Shown here one piece after another: positions 15,537 through 23,288 of a stretch of DNA of 48,527 nucleotides. The notes under the pieces were generated by a model. It ran no database searches. It saw nothing but the letters and a program-made list of their open reading frames with translations, and had not been told where the DNA came from. The stretch lies in contig MNYJ01000004.1 of NCBI GenBank assembly GCA_001874005.1, positions 1 to 48,527 of the forward strand. Direction: 5' to 3'. The DNA comes from Desulfobacteraceae bacterium CG2_30_51_40. GTDB lineage: Bacteria; Desulfobacterota; DSM-4660; Desulfatiglandales; Desulfatiglandaceae. The translations under genes were made by a program, and so were the position numbers. Position 1 is the first letter of the stretch; each line of letters starts with the position of its first letter.

Positions 15537-15587
15537 AGGCGCTGGCTCATGAATGAAATGGCGATTCAATTCGTTAGGAGATTTGGA

Positions 15588-16316
15588 ATGAAAGCATTGT
15601 TTTCTCTGTTGGCGGTTTTATTATGCGCGGCCCCGGCCTATGCCATTGATGGGAAGCAGCTCCTGGAACAAGTGGACAGAAATCTGGCCCCAGAGTCTTA
15701 TGAGCTATATAGAAAACTCATCAATATCGAACCGGATGGAAGGAAAAAGGAATTCGTCCTCTATACGGTGAAAAAGGGAAAGGACAAGATAGCAGGCCTT
15801 TTCATCGCGCCTGCCAGCGAGAAAGGCCGAAGCACCCTTCGCCTTGGAGACAACATGTGGCTTTATATACCCAATGTGGGGAAGCCCATAAGGATAACAA
15901 GCCTCCAGTCCGTCATTGGTGGCGTCTTCAACAATTCAGACATACTTCAGCTTGATTATTCGGAGGAATACGACGTGGCGAAGGTGGAGGATCTGGGAAA
16001 GGAATATCTTCTGCAACTAAAGGCCAGGACGAAAACCGTTGCATACGATCAACTCAAGATGTGGGTGGACAAGAAGAATGTGTCACCCACAAAGATCGAG
16101 TGTCTAACCGAGGCCTCCATGCTCATCAAGACCATCTATTTCAAGGACATAAAGGACTTTGGAGATGGACTGGTGAGGCCTGCATCGGTTGAGACGGACA
16201 GCCCTCTCTACAAAGGATACAAATCGGTTATGCTCTTTGCCAACTTCAAGAAAAAGGAAGTGGCCGATGAAGTGTTCACCTTGACCTTCATGCCCAACAT
16301 TGACTCGGTCAGATAG
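15588..16316 (+). CDS. LolA-like outer-membrane lipoprotein-sorting protein
   Basis: 242 residues, secreted. The signal peptide is MKALFSLLAVLLCAAPAYA, cut before IDGKQ. The remainder is an all-beta LolA/LolB-type fold of the COG2834 subgroup: FVLYTVKKGKDKIAGLFIAPASEKGRSTLRLGDNMWLYIPNVGKPIRI, then strands such as YLLQLKARTKTVAYDQLKMWVD. This subgroup usually accompanies MacB-type permeases or RND/MmpL exporters and is distinct from the housekeeping LolA. ATG 15588 has TAGGAG upstream and begins the signal peptide directly; an ATG at 15549 would add 13 residues. It is probably the periplasmic carrier of the cluster. Confidence 0.87.
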   Translation: MKALFSLLAVLLCAAPAYAIDGKQLLEQVDRNLAPESYELYRKLINIEPDGRKKEFVLYTVKKGKDKIAGLFIAPASEKGRSTLRLGDNMWLYIPNVGKPIRITSLQSVIGGVFNNSDILQLDYSEEYDVAKVEDLGKEYLLQLKARTKTVAYDQLKMWVDKKNVSPTKIECLTEASMLIKTIYFKDIKDFGDGLVRPASVETDSPLYKGYKSVMLFANFKKKEVADEVFTLTFMPNIDSVR

Positions 16317-16324
16317 CTCCTCCC

Positions 16325-17623
16325 ATGTGCCGAAGATTCTACTGGTGCATCCTGTGGTTTGCCGTTTTTCTGAGCACACAGGCGCAGGCCGAGGAGTTCA
16401 AGTTCGATCCCTCCGAGGTGGAGAAAAAACCTTACCACCTTGGGGGGTACCTAGAGCTGAAGCCTTCGGTTTCCCACACGGACAAGGAAGCTTCTCTTTA
16501 TAAACTTCGGTTTTATGATCGCTCCGACGAAGAAACCCTTAAGCAGATTTCAGGTACGGCCCAACTGGAAGGATCTCTTGAGAAAGGCATAGCAAGGCTT
16601 TTTGCCAGGGCTAACTTTGAGCTGGATCACTCCTATCTCGGCTGGAGCGATCAGGGCAAACTCTACGAGGGATACATGGCGCTTAAGCCGAGCGATTTAT
16701 TCAATCTTGCGTTGGGCAAGCAGACCATGAAATGGGGAAAGGGCTACGCCTGGAATCCGGTGGCCTTCGTTGACAGGCCCAAGAACCCGGATGAGCCCGA
16801 TCTTAATCTTGAAGGCTTCTACATGGCCTCGGCTAATCTCATCAAGAGCTTTGATGGGCCGCTTAAAACCATATCATTTACACCGGTTGTGATCCCTGCC
16901 TACGGTGATATAAACGATGATTTCGGAGAGCCCGACAAGCTCAATTTTGCGGCGAAGCTATATCTTCTTTACTATGACACGGACATTGATTTCATGCTTC
17001 TTGCCAAGGGAAGCAAATCCCCCCGCTATGGGTTTGATTTCTCCAGGAACCTTTTTACCAATCTGGAGATACACGGGGAGTTCGCCTGGCTGCCTGATTC
17101 AAAGAAAACTATGCTTGAGCCAACAGGAAAGACCCTTCAAGAAGAATCTGATGAAGCAAGTTATCTTCTGGGCCTGAGATACCTTAGCACGCTTGATACT
17201 ACCTATATATTCGAATACTACCACAATGGAACCGGGTATAGCGAGGCAGAGGGAGAGGAGTTCTTCTCATTTATAGGCCGGGGGTATGAGGACTATATCT
17301 CAGGAAGGGGCGATGCAGCCTTGAAGAAGGCGCAGAGTCTTAGCGAAGGCGGTTACGGAAGGCCCAACTTCATGAAGGACTACCTTTACCTGCGCGTCAG
17401 CCAAAAGGAACCTTTTAATATACTCTATTTCACCCCTGCCCTAACATGGATTCTTAACCTTGAGGATAAAAGCTTTACCCTTTCCCCGGAGATATTGTAC
17501 ACTGGCATCACCAACCTTGAGCTAAGAGCGAAGGGCTCTGTCCTGGTCGGAGACGATTTCTCCGAGTATGGAGAAAAGCAAAACGACTACCGCCTGGAAC
17601 TTAGGGTTCGATATTACTTTTGA
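16325..17623 (+). CDS. Predicted outer-membrane beta-barrel protein
   Basis: 432 residues. The signal peptide (CILWFAVFLSTQAQA) is cut before EEFKF. The rest is made of alternating amphipathic strands (for example LYKLRFYDRSD, GIARLFARANFELDHSYLGWS, LFNLALGKQTMKWGKGYAWNPV, YRLELRVRYYF) and ends in Phe after aromatic residues, the signal used by the BAM machine for barrel insertion. The KWGKGYAWNPV segment resembles DUF1302/alginate-export-like barrels, but no named family is certain. It begins 8 bases after the LolA-like gene, so the two are probably made together; it could be the outer-membrane end of the transport route. Confidence 0.8.
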   Translation: MCRRFYWCILWFAVFLSTQAQAEEFKFDPSEVEKKPYHLGGYLELKPSVSHTDKEASLYKLRFYDRSDEETLKQISGTAQLEGSLEKGIARLFARANFELDHSYLGWSDQGKLYEGYMALKPSDLFNLALGKQTMKWGKGYAWNPVAFVDRPKNPDEPDLNLEGFYMASANLIKSFDGPLKTISFTPVVIPAYGDINDDFGEPDKLNFAAKLYLLYYDTDIDFMLLAKGSKSPRYGFDFSRNLFTNLEIHGEFAWLPDSKKTMLEPTGKTLQEESDEASYLLGLRYLSTLDTTYIFEYYHNGTGYSEAEGEEFFSFIGRGYEDYISGRGDAALKKAQSLSEGGYGRPNFMKDYLYLRVSQKEPFNILYFTPALTWILNLEDKSFTLSPEILYTGITNLELRAKGSVLVGDDFSEYGEKQNDYRLELRVRYYF

Positions 17624-17689
17624 GGCATGCCACGGTCAGGAAGAGTTACATCCCTGCAAGGGGGACAAACAAAATGGGAAAATAGACTG

Positions 17690-18655
17690 ATGAAAGCAAT
17701 TGTCGCAGAAAAGCTTACCAAGAGATTCGGGGAGGTACAGGCCCTCCAAGACGTAAGCTTCGTTGTTCACCAGAGAGAACTTTTCGGCTTTCTTGGGCCA
17801 AATGGAGCCGGCAAGACCACTACAATAAACATCCTCACAGGTCTTGCCCGCCCCGACTCAGGGGTGATCCGGATCGGAGACATTGACTGCACAGACAACC
17901 CAAAGGCCGCCCAGCATCTGATAGGGGTTGTACCCGATGAGAGCAATCTTTATCCGGAATTGACAGGCTTTCAGAACCTGTGTTTCTGTGCCTCGCTCTA
18001 TGGTTTGAAAAAGAGCGAGAGGGAATCACGTGCAAGTGAGCTTCTAAAGTCCTTCGGCTTGGCTGAAGCCGCTTCCCGGAAGTTCGGAGGCTACTCCAAG
18101 GGCATGAAGCGCAAGCTCACCATTGCAGCGGGGATCATACATAATCCCTCCATACTTTTCCTGGATGAGCCCACTACAGGTATTGACGTCGCAAGCGCAA
18201 GACAAATAAGGCAGCTCATATCGCATCTAAACCTGTCAGGCACCACTATCCTCTTGACCACCCATTACATCGAGGAGGCGGAGCGACTTTGCGCGAGGCT
18301 TGCCTTTATCGTGTCGGGCAGGATCGTGCAGACTGATACGATCGAAAACCTTCTGCAGCCGATAAAGCAAAGACATGTAATGGAGATCGCCCTAAACAAC
18401 AAGGAAACCGGCTCGTTGGAAGCGATGGCTTCCGCGTTTCCGGATCTTGTTATCGAGCGCCGGGAGGAAAATAAGATTAGGGTGGAATCAAGTGAGCCCA
18501 TCCGTGCCGGCGCCCTTGTACGCTATTTGGAGGAAAGGGGCTTGGAGGTAATGGAGGCCAGGAGGATTCATCCGTCCCTGGAAGACGTCTTTGTGCGAAT
18601 CACCGGAATAGAGGCAGGGGCCATGAAAAAAGAGAGGGAGAGGTCCGGATCATGA
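17690..18655 (+). CDS. ABC transporter ATPase, ABC-2 export type (CcmA/NatA family)
   Basis: 321 residues. Walker A is GPNGAGKTTTI, the Q-loop region is VVPDESNLYPELT, the signature is YSKGMKRKLTIAAG (SKGMK instead of SGGMK, common in this family), Walker B is ILFLDEPTTGID and the H-loop is TTHY. A C-terminal extension of about 90 residues (from VMEIALNNKETG) is typical of DUF4162-like regulatory tails. Start 17690 is chosen because MKAIVAEKLTKRFG is the family opening; an upstream ATG at 17627 adds 21 unrelated residues. It overlaps the permease by ATGA. A 41-base piece of this gene (17982-18022) is copied in the scar at 21522. Confidence 0.92.
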   Translation: MKAIVAEKLTKRFGEVQALQDVSFVVHQRELFGFLGPNGAGKTTTINILTGLARPDSGVIRIGDIDCTDNPKAAQHLIGVVPDESNLYPELTGFQNLCFCASLYGLKKSERESRASELLKSFGLAEAASRKFGGYSKGMKRKLTIAAGIIHNPSILFLDEPTTGIDVASARQIRQLISHLNLSGTTILLTTHYIEEAERLCARLAFIVSGRIVQTDTIENLLQPIKQRHVMEIALNNKETGSLEAMASAFPDLVIERREENKIRVESSEPIRAGALVRYLEERGLEVMEARRIHPSLEDVFVRITGIEAGAMKKERERSGS

Positions 18656-19389
18656 AGATGTGGATTGCCTTCTGGAATATCATCCTAAAGGACATGCGCG
18701 CCTATTATCTCAAACCCCCGAACATAAGCTGGGGAATCATATTTCCCCTTGCCTGGACAGGGATGTTTTTCATCAGATCAGGAGGGGGATTTGACGGGGT
18801 TCTGACGCTTCTTCCCGGGCTTATGGCGATTTCCATCCTCTTCGGGACAACCTCGATGCTTGCAGTGACTGTAACGTTCGAGAAGAAGGGCCGTTCGTTC
18901 GATAGGCTCCTCCTTGCTCCGATACCACTAGGCATCCTCATGCTCTCAAAGACCTCCGGCGCGATAGTCTTCGGGATTGCTAACGCCTTTGTGCCTGTGG
19001 CCATGGCGGCGTTTTTCTTTGATCTGTCAAGCGTAGCGTGGCTCACGGCCTTTCCGGCTGTTGTCTTGATAGCGGTTTCTTCCACGTTCCTCGGTCTTTT
19101 CATCGCAGTTTCCGTAAGCGAGGTATTTGAGGCTCAGACCTTCTCCAACTTCTTCCGCTTTCCCATGATATTTCTCTGCGGTCTTTTCTTTCCCATTGAA
19201 CGCCTGCCCTCTGTTATCAAACCCCTTTCATATATCCTGCCCCTTACCTACGGAGCCGATATACTTCATGGAGCATTCAGCCAGGGGCATACCATGCCAT
19301 TCGGCCTTGACTTCGCCCTGCTTGGGGCATCCTGCGTTTTTCTCTATCTATGGAGTCTTAAAAACATCAAGCGGCGATGGATACTCTGA
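18652..19389 (+). CDS. ABC-2 type export permease
   Basis: 245 residues with six predicted helices, the size of NodJ/DrrB-type permeases. Helices lie near IIFPLAWTGMFFI, TLLPGLMAISILFG, TSGAIVFGIANAFVPVAMAAFFF, LTAFPAVVLIAVSSTFLGLFIAVSV, FPMIFLCGLFFPIERLP (the conserved FLCGLFFP segment just before the last helices) and FALLGASCVFLYLW. It partners the ATPase at 17690 to form an exporter and ends the plus-strand cluster that began at 13101. The last bases of the gene and the following bases (19364-19396) are copied in the scar at 21563-21595. Confidence 0.9.
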   Translation: MKMWIAFWNIILKDMRAYYLKPPNISWGIIFPLAWTGMFFIRSGGGFDGVLTLLPGLMAISILFGTTSMLAVTVTFEKKGRSFDRLLLAPIPLGILMLSKTSGAIVFGIANAFVPVAMAAFFFDLSSVAWLTAFPAVVLIAVSSTFLGLFIAVSVSEVFEAQTFSNFFRFPMIFLCGLFFPIERLPSVIKPLSYILPLTYGADILHGAFSQGHTMPFGLDFALLGASCVFLYLWSLKNIKRRWIL

Positions 19390-19425
19390 GCGCGATAACG
19401 AAGGAATAGGGAAAAACGTTTAACA

Positions 19426-21150
19426 TCAGGCAAGGAGATATAACTGCACTTCCTCATTAAATCCCTTGAGATCAGCCGTCAATCGTCTCCTGGTTTCTAT
19501 TTGCCGCCCCGCATTGGCAATGACCGCCTCCGAGACCACTATCTCTCCAGGCCCCGCAACTGACTGGATACGCTGGGTGAGGTTGACCGGCGAGCCGACA
19601 ATGCCGTACTTGGCCCTTGTCTCCGAGCCGATGTTGCCCACGACCACCTCTCCCGCGTGTATTCCAATTCCCATCTTGAGTTCGGGGAAGCCTTCGGCCT
19701 TCAGAGACTGATTCAGGGGCCCCATCGCATCTCGCATCTCCTCTGCGCATTGCAGAGATTTTTGAATGGAGGACGCGAGAGGGCCTTCAAAAGGATCGAA
19801 AAAGATCAGTATGGAGTCCCCAAAGAAATCTACAATAATTCCTCCGTGGGTCTGAACGACCTCGATCATTGCGGAAAAATAGCGGTTAAGGAAAGCGATG
19901 ATCCTTTCGGGGCTAAGGGTTTCGCTCAGAGTGGTAAAGCCCCTTATATCGGACATGACAATGGCTACCGATCGCTTCTGGCCTCCCAGCCTTGCTGCCT
20001 CCGGTCTCCTGAGAAGTTCTGAGGCTATCTCCCGATCAACATATCTGCCGAATGTATTGGCAATAAAATCCCTTTCTTTGAGACCCTTGACCATGGATTG
20101 GAAGCTTTCAGTCAGCTCTCCTATTTCATCTGAGCGATGCTCCTTGAGGGATTGAGTGTAGTCACCCCTAGAAATCTTTCTGGCCGCCTGAGAGATGGCT
20201 GATATTGAGCGGATCGTCTTTCCGGTATCAAGCCGGATAAGCAAAATAACCATCAGGATACAGATTCCTGCTCCTGCCAGGTAATAAGCCCTGTAGCGGA
20301 TGATCGGGGCGAGAATCCTTTCCCCGGGCGCCCAAAGTACGATTGTCCAGGGGGCATACTCGATTCTATAAAACCCGGCCACCTCCCCGGGTGGGTATCC
20401 CGGGCCCATAACCGTGCCGGAAGGGTTATCCTTCATAGCCTTTAGGATCCTAATCTCAAGCTCATCTCCCTCCTCAGCAAGCCTGCTGCGGTTTTTCATG
20501 TAGGAAGCCGTATGTGCGAGATAGGTACCTTCGTGGTCAACAAGACAGGCCATCTCGCTCTGCCACCACCCAAGCGATATAATGTCCTGCATAAGATAGT
20601 CGAAACGGACGGATACTGAAATCTTTCCTAATAACTTCCCTGATCCATCTTTCAACTCCGATACCAGATCGACGGTTTCTCTCACCCGCTCTGCGTTATA
20701 TCGAGGTGGGGTTACTTCCAGTATCTTTCCTCTGTTGAATCGCATCATCTCACCTGGTTCCGCTGACAGGGCATTTCGCACCATGACCCCCATGCGGCTC
20801 CCCATAGGTGAGGGCAAGACCTGTGATCCTTGATCCTCAGACCACTTGAGGGTTACGGCCTCCACACCCTCCAGTTCCCGGATCCTTTCGATAATCCATT
20901 CCTGTATTAGGTGGCCTCCCCGCTCAGTTGACGCGGTATGGAACATCTCTATCCAGTCTATCGGCCGACTGAGCCTCATATCTATCCGGTGGGCCGCCCT
21001 CTGAAGCTGCGCTATGGCTCCCTCTCGCCACTGATCAAGCATGACTTCCCTTGCAGAGAAAAAACCCAAGAATCCGGCCATCAGCAGAAACGCACCCACA
21101 GGCAAGACTGTTAGAAGCGTCAGACGACGGCTAAGGCTCTTTATTTCCAT
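19426..21150 (-). CDS. Membrane class III adenylate/guanylate cyclase with Cache-like sensor and HAMP
   Basis: 574 residues. TM1 is at about 11-31, an extracytoplasmic sensor region of about 250 residues follows (dCache-like by size; one ligand-pocket-like segment is LVDHEGTYLAH), then TM2 near 286-306 (YYLAGAGICILMVILLI), a HAMP linker (ISQAARKISRGDYTQ) and a cyclase domain. Catalytic motifs are complete: metal Asp in VMSDIRGFTTLSE, second metal Asp in IVDFFGDSILIFF, and the Asn/Arg pair in VNLTQRIQS. It would turn an outside signal into a cyclic nucleotide. It points toward the ABC cluster, with only 36 bases between the two ends. An upstream CGGAG supports ATG 21150. This is the second cyclase gene in the window and the only intact one. 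Confidence 0.92.
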   Translation of the reverse strand: MEIKSLSRRLTLLTVLPVGAFLLMAGFLGFFSAREVMLDQWREGAIAQLQRAAHRIDMRLSRPIDWIEMFHTASTERGGHLIQEWIIERIRELEGVEAVTLKWSEDQGSQVLPSPMGSRMGVMVRNALSAEPGEMMRFNRGKILEVTPPRYNAERVRETVDLVSELKDGSGKLLGKISVSVRFDYLMQDIISLGWWQSEMACLVDHEGTYLAHTASYMKNRSRLAEEGDELEIRILKAMKDNPSGTVMGPGYPPGEVAGFYRIEYAPWTIVLWAPGERILAPIIRYRAYYLAGAGICILMVILLIRLDTGKTIRSISAISQAARKISRGDYTQSLKEHRSDEIGELTESFQSMVKGLKERDFIANTFGRYVDREIASELLRRPEAARLGGQKRSVAIVMSDIRGFTTLSETLSPERIIAFLNRYFSAMIEVVQTHGGIIVDFFGDSILIFFDPFEGPLASSIQKSLQCAEEMRDAMGPLNQSLKAEGFPELKMGIGIHAGEVVVGNIGSETRAKYGIVGSPVNLTQRIQSVAGPGEIVVSEAVIANAGRQIETRRRLTADLKGFNEEVQLYLLA

Positions 21151-21231
21151 TATGATCTCCGATTTTGCTTTATGGGGAAATCGCTACTATTTTCCTGCCC
21201 TAAGTCACCTTTTGTAAACCATTCTAACGCT

Positions 21232-21265
21232 CATGCCCTTTTGGGGCAGAACGAAACATGAAAAT
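21232..21265 (+). repeat. Dispersed intergenic repeat, copy 1 (short form)
   Basis: CATGCCC-N4-GGGGCAGAACGAAACATGAAAAT. TGCCC and GGGCA can form a small hairpin. Related copies lie at 22462-22517 and, on the other strand, 43702-43771. Here the right half of the repeat is missing and a different palindromic repeat follows. Confidence 0.7.
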
Positions 21266-21271
21266 GCTGCA

Positions 21272-21338
21272 CGTCATTCCGGACTTGATCCGGAATCCAG
21301 GTATAAATGACTGGATACCGGCCTACGCCGGTATGACG
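21272..21338. repeat. Palindromic intergenic repeat (CGTCATTCCGG type)
   Basis: The ends CGTCATTCCGG and CCGGTATGACG are inverted with one mismatch, and inside them GGAATCCAG and CTGGATACC are inverted with one mismatch around a short AT-rich loop. The whole 67 bases can fold into one hairpin. Repeats of this kind are widespread between genes in many bacteria; this is the only copy seen in the window. Confidence 0.8.
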
Positions 21339-21521
21339 ATGTATTTTCATATAAAGAGCTGACAATAGTTAGTTGATATATGGCCAGGGATTATATTTCA
21401 TCTCGTGCCACCCTTGGGAGGTTTGCCCCAGGGTTTCATAATACCTTTCCTTGTTTTGTTCAACCCATATTTCGCACCATATCATACTTCGTCGCTCCTA
21501 TTTTCTCATCCCGGTACCTTC

Positions 21522-21595
21522 GTTTCTGTGCATCGCTCTATGGTTTGAAAAAGAGCGAGAGGACATCAAGCGGAGATGGATACTCTGAGCGCGAT
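21522..21595 (+). repeat. 74-base chimeric scar copied from the nearby ABC exporter genes
   Basis: Bases 21522-21562 match 17982-18022 (inside the ABC-2 ATPase gene) with one mismatch. Bases 21563-21595 match 19364-19396 (end of the permease gene and its downstream bases), also with one mismatch. The two pieces are fused directly, as expected if a second copy of the ATPase-permease pair once lay here and lost about 1.3 kb between these points. The rest of the 21151-21646 stretch holds the two repeats described separately and no gene. Confidence 0.9.
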
Positions 21596-21646
21596 CATAT
21601 CGTTTTTACCGGAACAGTTCCGCCATTACCATAAGTCCCTCCAGTA

Positions 21647-22435
21647 TCAAGACCCAGTAAATACCGGCCTTCTTTTCTCCACAAAGGCGGTTACACCCTC
21701 CCTTCCCTCGCTGGTTGCGGCACAGAGGGCAAGCGCCCTTCTCTCCTTTTCAAGCTGAGCCTCAAGGGGAGTATCAAATGAATCCGTAAGGAGCCTCTTT
21801 GATGCCGCAAAGGAAGGAAGGGATCGCTCTGAAATCTCCTTTACCATCAAGATGGCTCTTTTGACGGAACCTCCCTGTTCGGCGATCTCCGTCACAAGGC
21901 CCCAGTCAAGCGCTTTTTTAGCTTCGATTGCTCCATCGAAAACAGCTATCTCCAGTGCCCTTGCAAACCCGACCAGGCGCGGAAGGCTGAACGTGCCTCC
22001 GCCGTCAATGCTCAGCCCGTTGGAGGTATATGCCTGTCTCAGTACCGCCTGCGCTTCCATGACCCTGAAATCGCACCCAAGGGCAAGGCTGAAGCCTCCG
22101 CCAGCGGCAAGGCCGTTTATGGCGGCGACAACCGGCTTAGGCATCCTCCTTATCTCGACTATTGCCTGATGATAACTGGCGGCGAGTTCGTGAAAAGCCG
22201 CGCTGAAACCTCCTGCGTGCGAGGAGATCCATCTCAAATCCCCCCCGGCACAGAAGGCCTTCCCATTTCCGGATATAACCGCTCCTTTCACAGATTTCTT
22301 AAGGGCAATTGAGGTCAGTTCCCTCGCAAGGGTCCTTATCATGTCAAGATCAAATGCGTTATATGTGTCCGGCCTGTTCAGCATAAAAACCGCAACTCCA
22401 TCCTGAATCTCCAGACAGATATTATCACTCATCAC
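21647..22435 (-). CDS. Enoyl-CoA hydratase/isomerase family protein
   Basis: 262 residues of the crotonase fold, which stabilises an enolate of an acyl-CoA ester through an oxyanion hole. The oxyanion segments are KAFCAGGDLRW and AAINGLAAGGGFSLALGCDF. The segment around the usual catalytic site reads GLSIDGGGTFSLPRLVG; an acid sits where PaaG-type isomerases have Asp, and the Glu of classical hydratases is not evident, so isomerase-type chemistry is at least as likely as hydration. The C-terminus has the family helix region (LEAQLEKERRALALCAATSEGREGVTAF). It stands alone, without other fatty-acid genes nearby, next to a thiamin locus pointing the other way. Confidence 0.88.
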   Translation of the reverse strand: MMSDNICLEIQDGVAVFMLNRPDTYNAFDLDMIRTLARELTSIALKKSVKGAVISGNGKAFCAGGDLRWISSHAGGFSAAFHELAASYHQAIVEIRRMPKPVVAAINGLAAGGGFSLALGCDFRVMEAQAVLRQAYTSNGLSIDGGGTFSLPRLVGFARALEIAVFDGAIEAKKALDWGLVTEIAEQGGSVKRAILMVKEISERSLPSFAASKRLLTDSFDTPLEAQLEKERRALALCAATSEGREGVTAFVEKRRPVFTGS

Positions 22436-22461
22436 GTCATCCCTCCTTTGTTTCTAACCGC

Positions 22462-22517
22462 CATGCCTGAATAGGGCACAACGAAACATGAGAATCACCC
22501 CCGCCTCTCGCTCTCCC
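22462..22517 (+). repeat. Dispersed intergenic repeat, copy 2
   Basis: It begins CATGCCTGAATAGGGCACAA, continues CGAAACATGAGAATCACCCCC and then has a decayed CCTCTCGCTCTCCC end. It matches the minus-strand copy at 43702-43771 over most of its length and copy 1 over its left half. Confidence 0.7.
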
Positions 22518-22630
22518 TAGACGCTGGTCTTTATACACACTAGTATAGTATCTCAATAACGCCCGTGAAACTCAACCCCTTCAAGGATACTTCTCCTCCT
22601 TCTGTCCCGCGCTGATTTGTCAAAGGGGGC

Positions 22631-22660
22631 TTGACAATGTCTCCATTTAGGCGGTAGTCT
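22631..22660 (+). promoter_or_regulatory. Sigma-70-type promoter of the thiamin locus
   Basis: A perfect TTGACA (22631-22636) is followed after 18 bases by TAGTCT (22655-22660), a weak -10. Transcription would start within a few bases of the 5' side of the riboswitch, which supports the assignment. Confidence 0.55.
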
Positions 22661-22747
22661 GTATTGAGTGGGGTGGTTCCGATCAGGGGCCTGAGATTAT
22701 ACCCGTTGAACCTGATCCGGGTAATGCCGGCGTAGGGATCCAATATT
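22660..22747 (+). promoter_or_regulatory. TPP (thiamin pyrophosphate) riboswitch
   Basis: The THI-box core is clear: CCTGAGA (22690-22696), ACCCGTTGAACCTGATC (22701-22717) and GGGTAATGCCGGCGTAGGGA. The closing stem can form between ATTG near 22663 and CAAT at 22741. It precedes the thiM remnant and thiC, so thiamin pyrophosphate should repress both. No clear terminator hairpin with a T run is seen after it, which favours control of translation or use of the thiM remnant as leader, but this is not settled. Confidence 0.95.
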
Positions 22748-23288
22748 GTCCATCAGTCTCCTCCATGCCATTCCCGCAATAAATTTTTTTAGCCACTGCG
22801 CCCAGGTGGTGAAATCCCTGCGCGCCTCACCGGTCATGGCCCATGCCGTCAAAGAGGTTGCGGACATGAGCAGTCTGGCCTCGACCGTGGTGCTGAACAT
22901 CGTCACACTCACGGAGGATTTCGTCGAGAGCATGAAGAAGGCCGCCCCTGCCGCGAGCTGCAGGAACATCCCGGTGATACTGGATGTGTGCGGCGCAGGG
23001 GCCACGCCCTTCAGGGATAAGAAGAGCTTCGAGATTCTTGACGCGGCGCACGTGGGCGAGGACCTCGTTGAGATCGCGGCAGGGCTGGCAAAGAAAAGAG
23101 CATGCACGGTGGTAGTCACCGGGAAAGAGGATATCGTTACGGACGGCGCACGTTCGTACCGTGTCCGCAACGGCGTCGAGCTCATGTCGCAGGTAGTGGG
23201 AACAGGCTGCATGGCCATATCCGCCGTGGTGACCAGGCCGGATCTGACCGCAGAGATCGCGAATATCCAGAAAGAGTTCGGATTATGA
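22746..23288 (+). pseudogene. thiM: Degraded hydroxyethylthiazole kinase (thiM)
   Basis: The 180-codon frame is related to ThiM, which phosphorylates hydroxyethylthiazole in thiamin salvage. Recognisable parts are ASPVMAHAVKEVADM, VVLNIVTLT (NIGTLT in relatives), IPVILDVCGAGATPF (DPVGAGATPF in relatives) and VVGTGCMAISAV. Missing are a proper N-terminus (the frame opens at a TTG inside the riboswitch end), the IRGN-x-SEI segment with its flanks (about 25 residues, between DAAHV and GEDLVEIAAGL) and about 70 C-terminal residues after the GTGC site. ThiM is normally about 260-270 residues. The frame stays open and its stop overlaps the thiC start by ATGA, so it may survive as a translated leader for thiC. 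Loss of function is inferred from the missing parts and altered DPVGAGAT. Confidence 0.8.

Noticed and set aside
23102-23284. Longer thiC start reading through thiM
   Set aside because: The added 61 residues are Arg-rich, out of frame with thiM and not ThiC-like; ATG 23285 overlaps the thiM stop.
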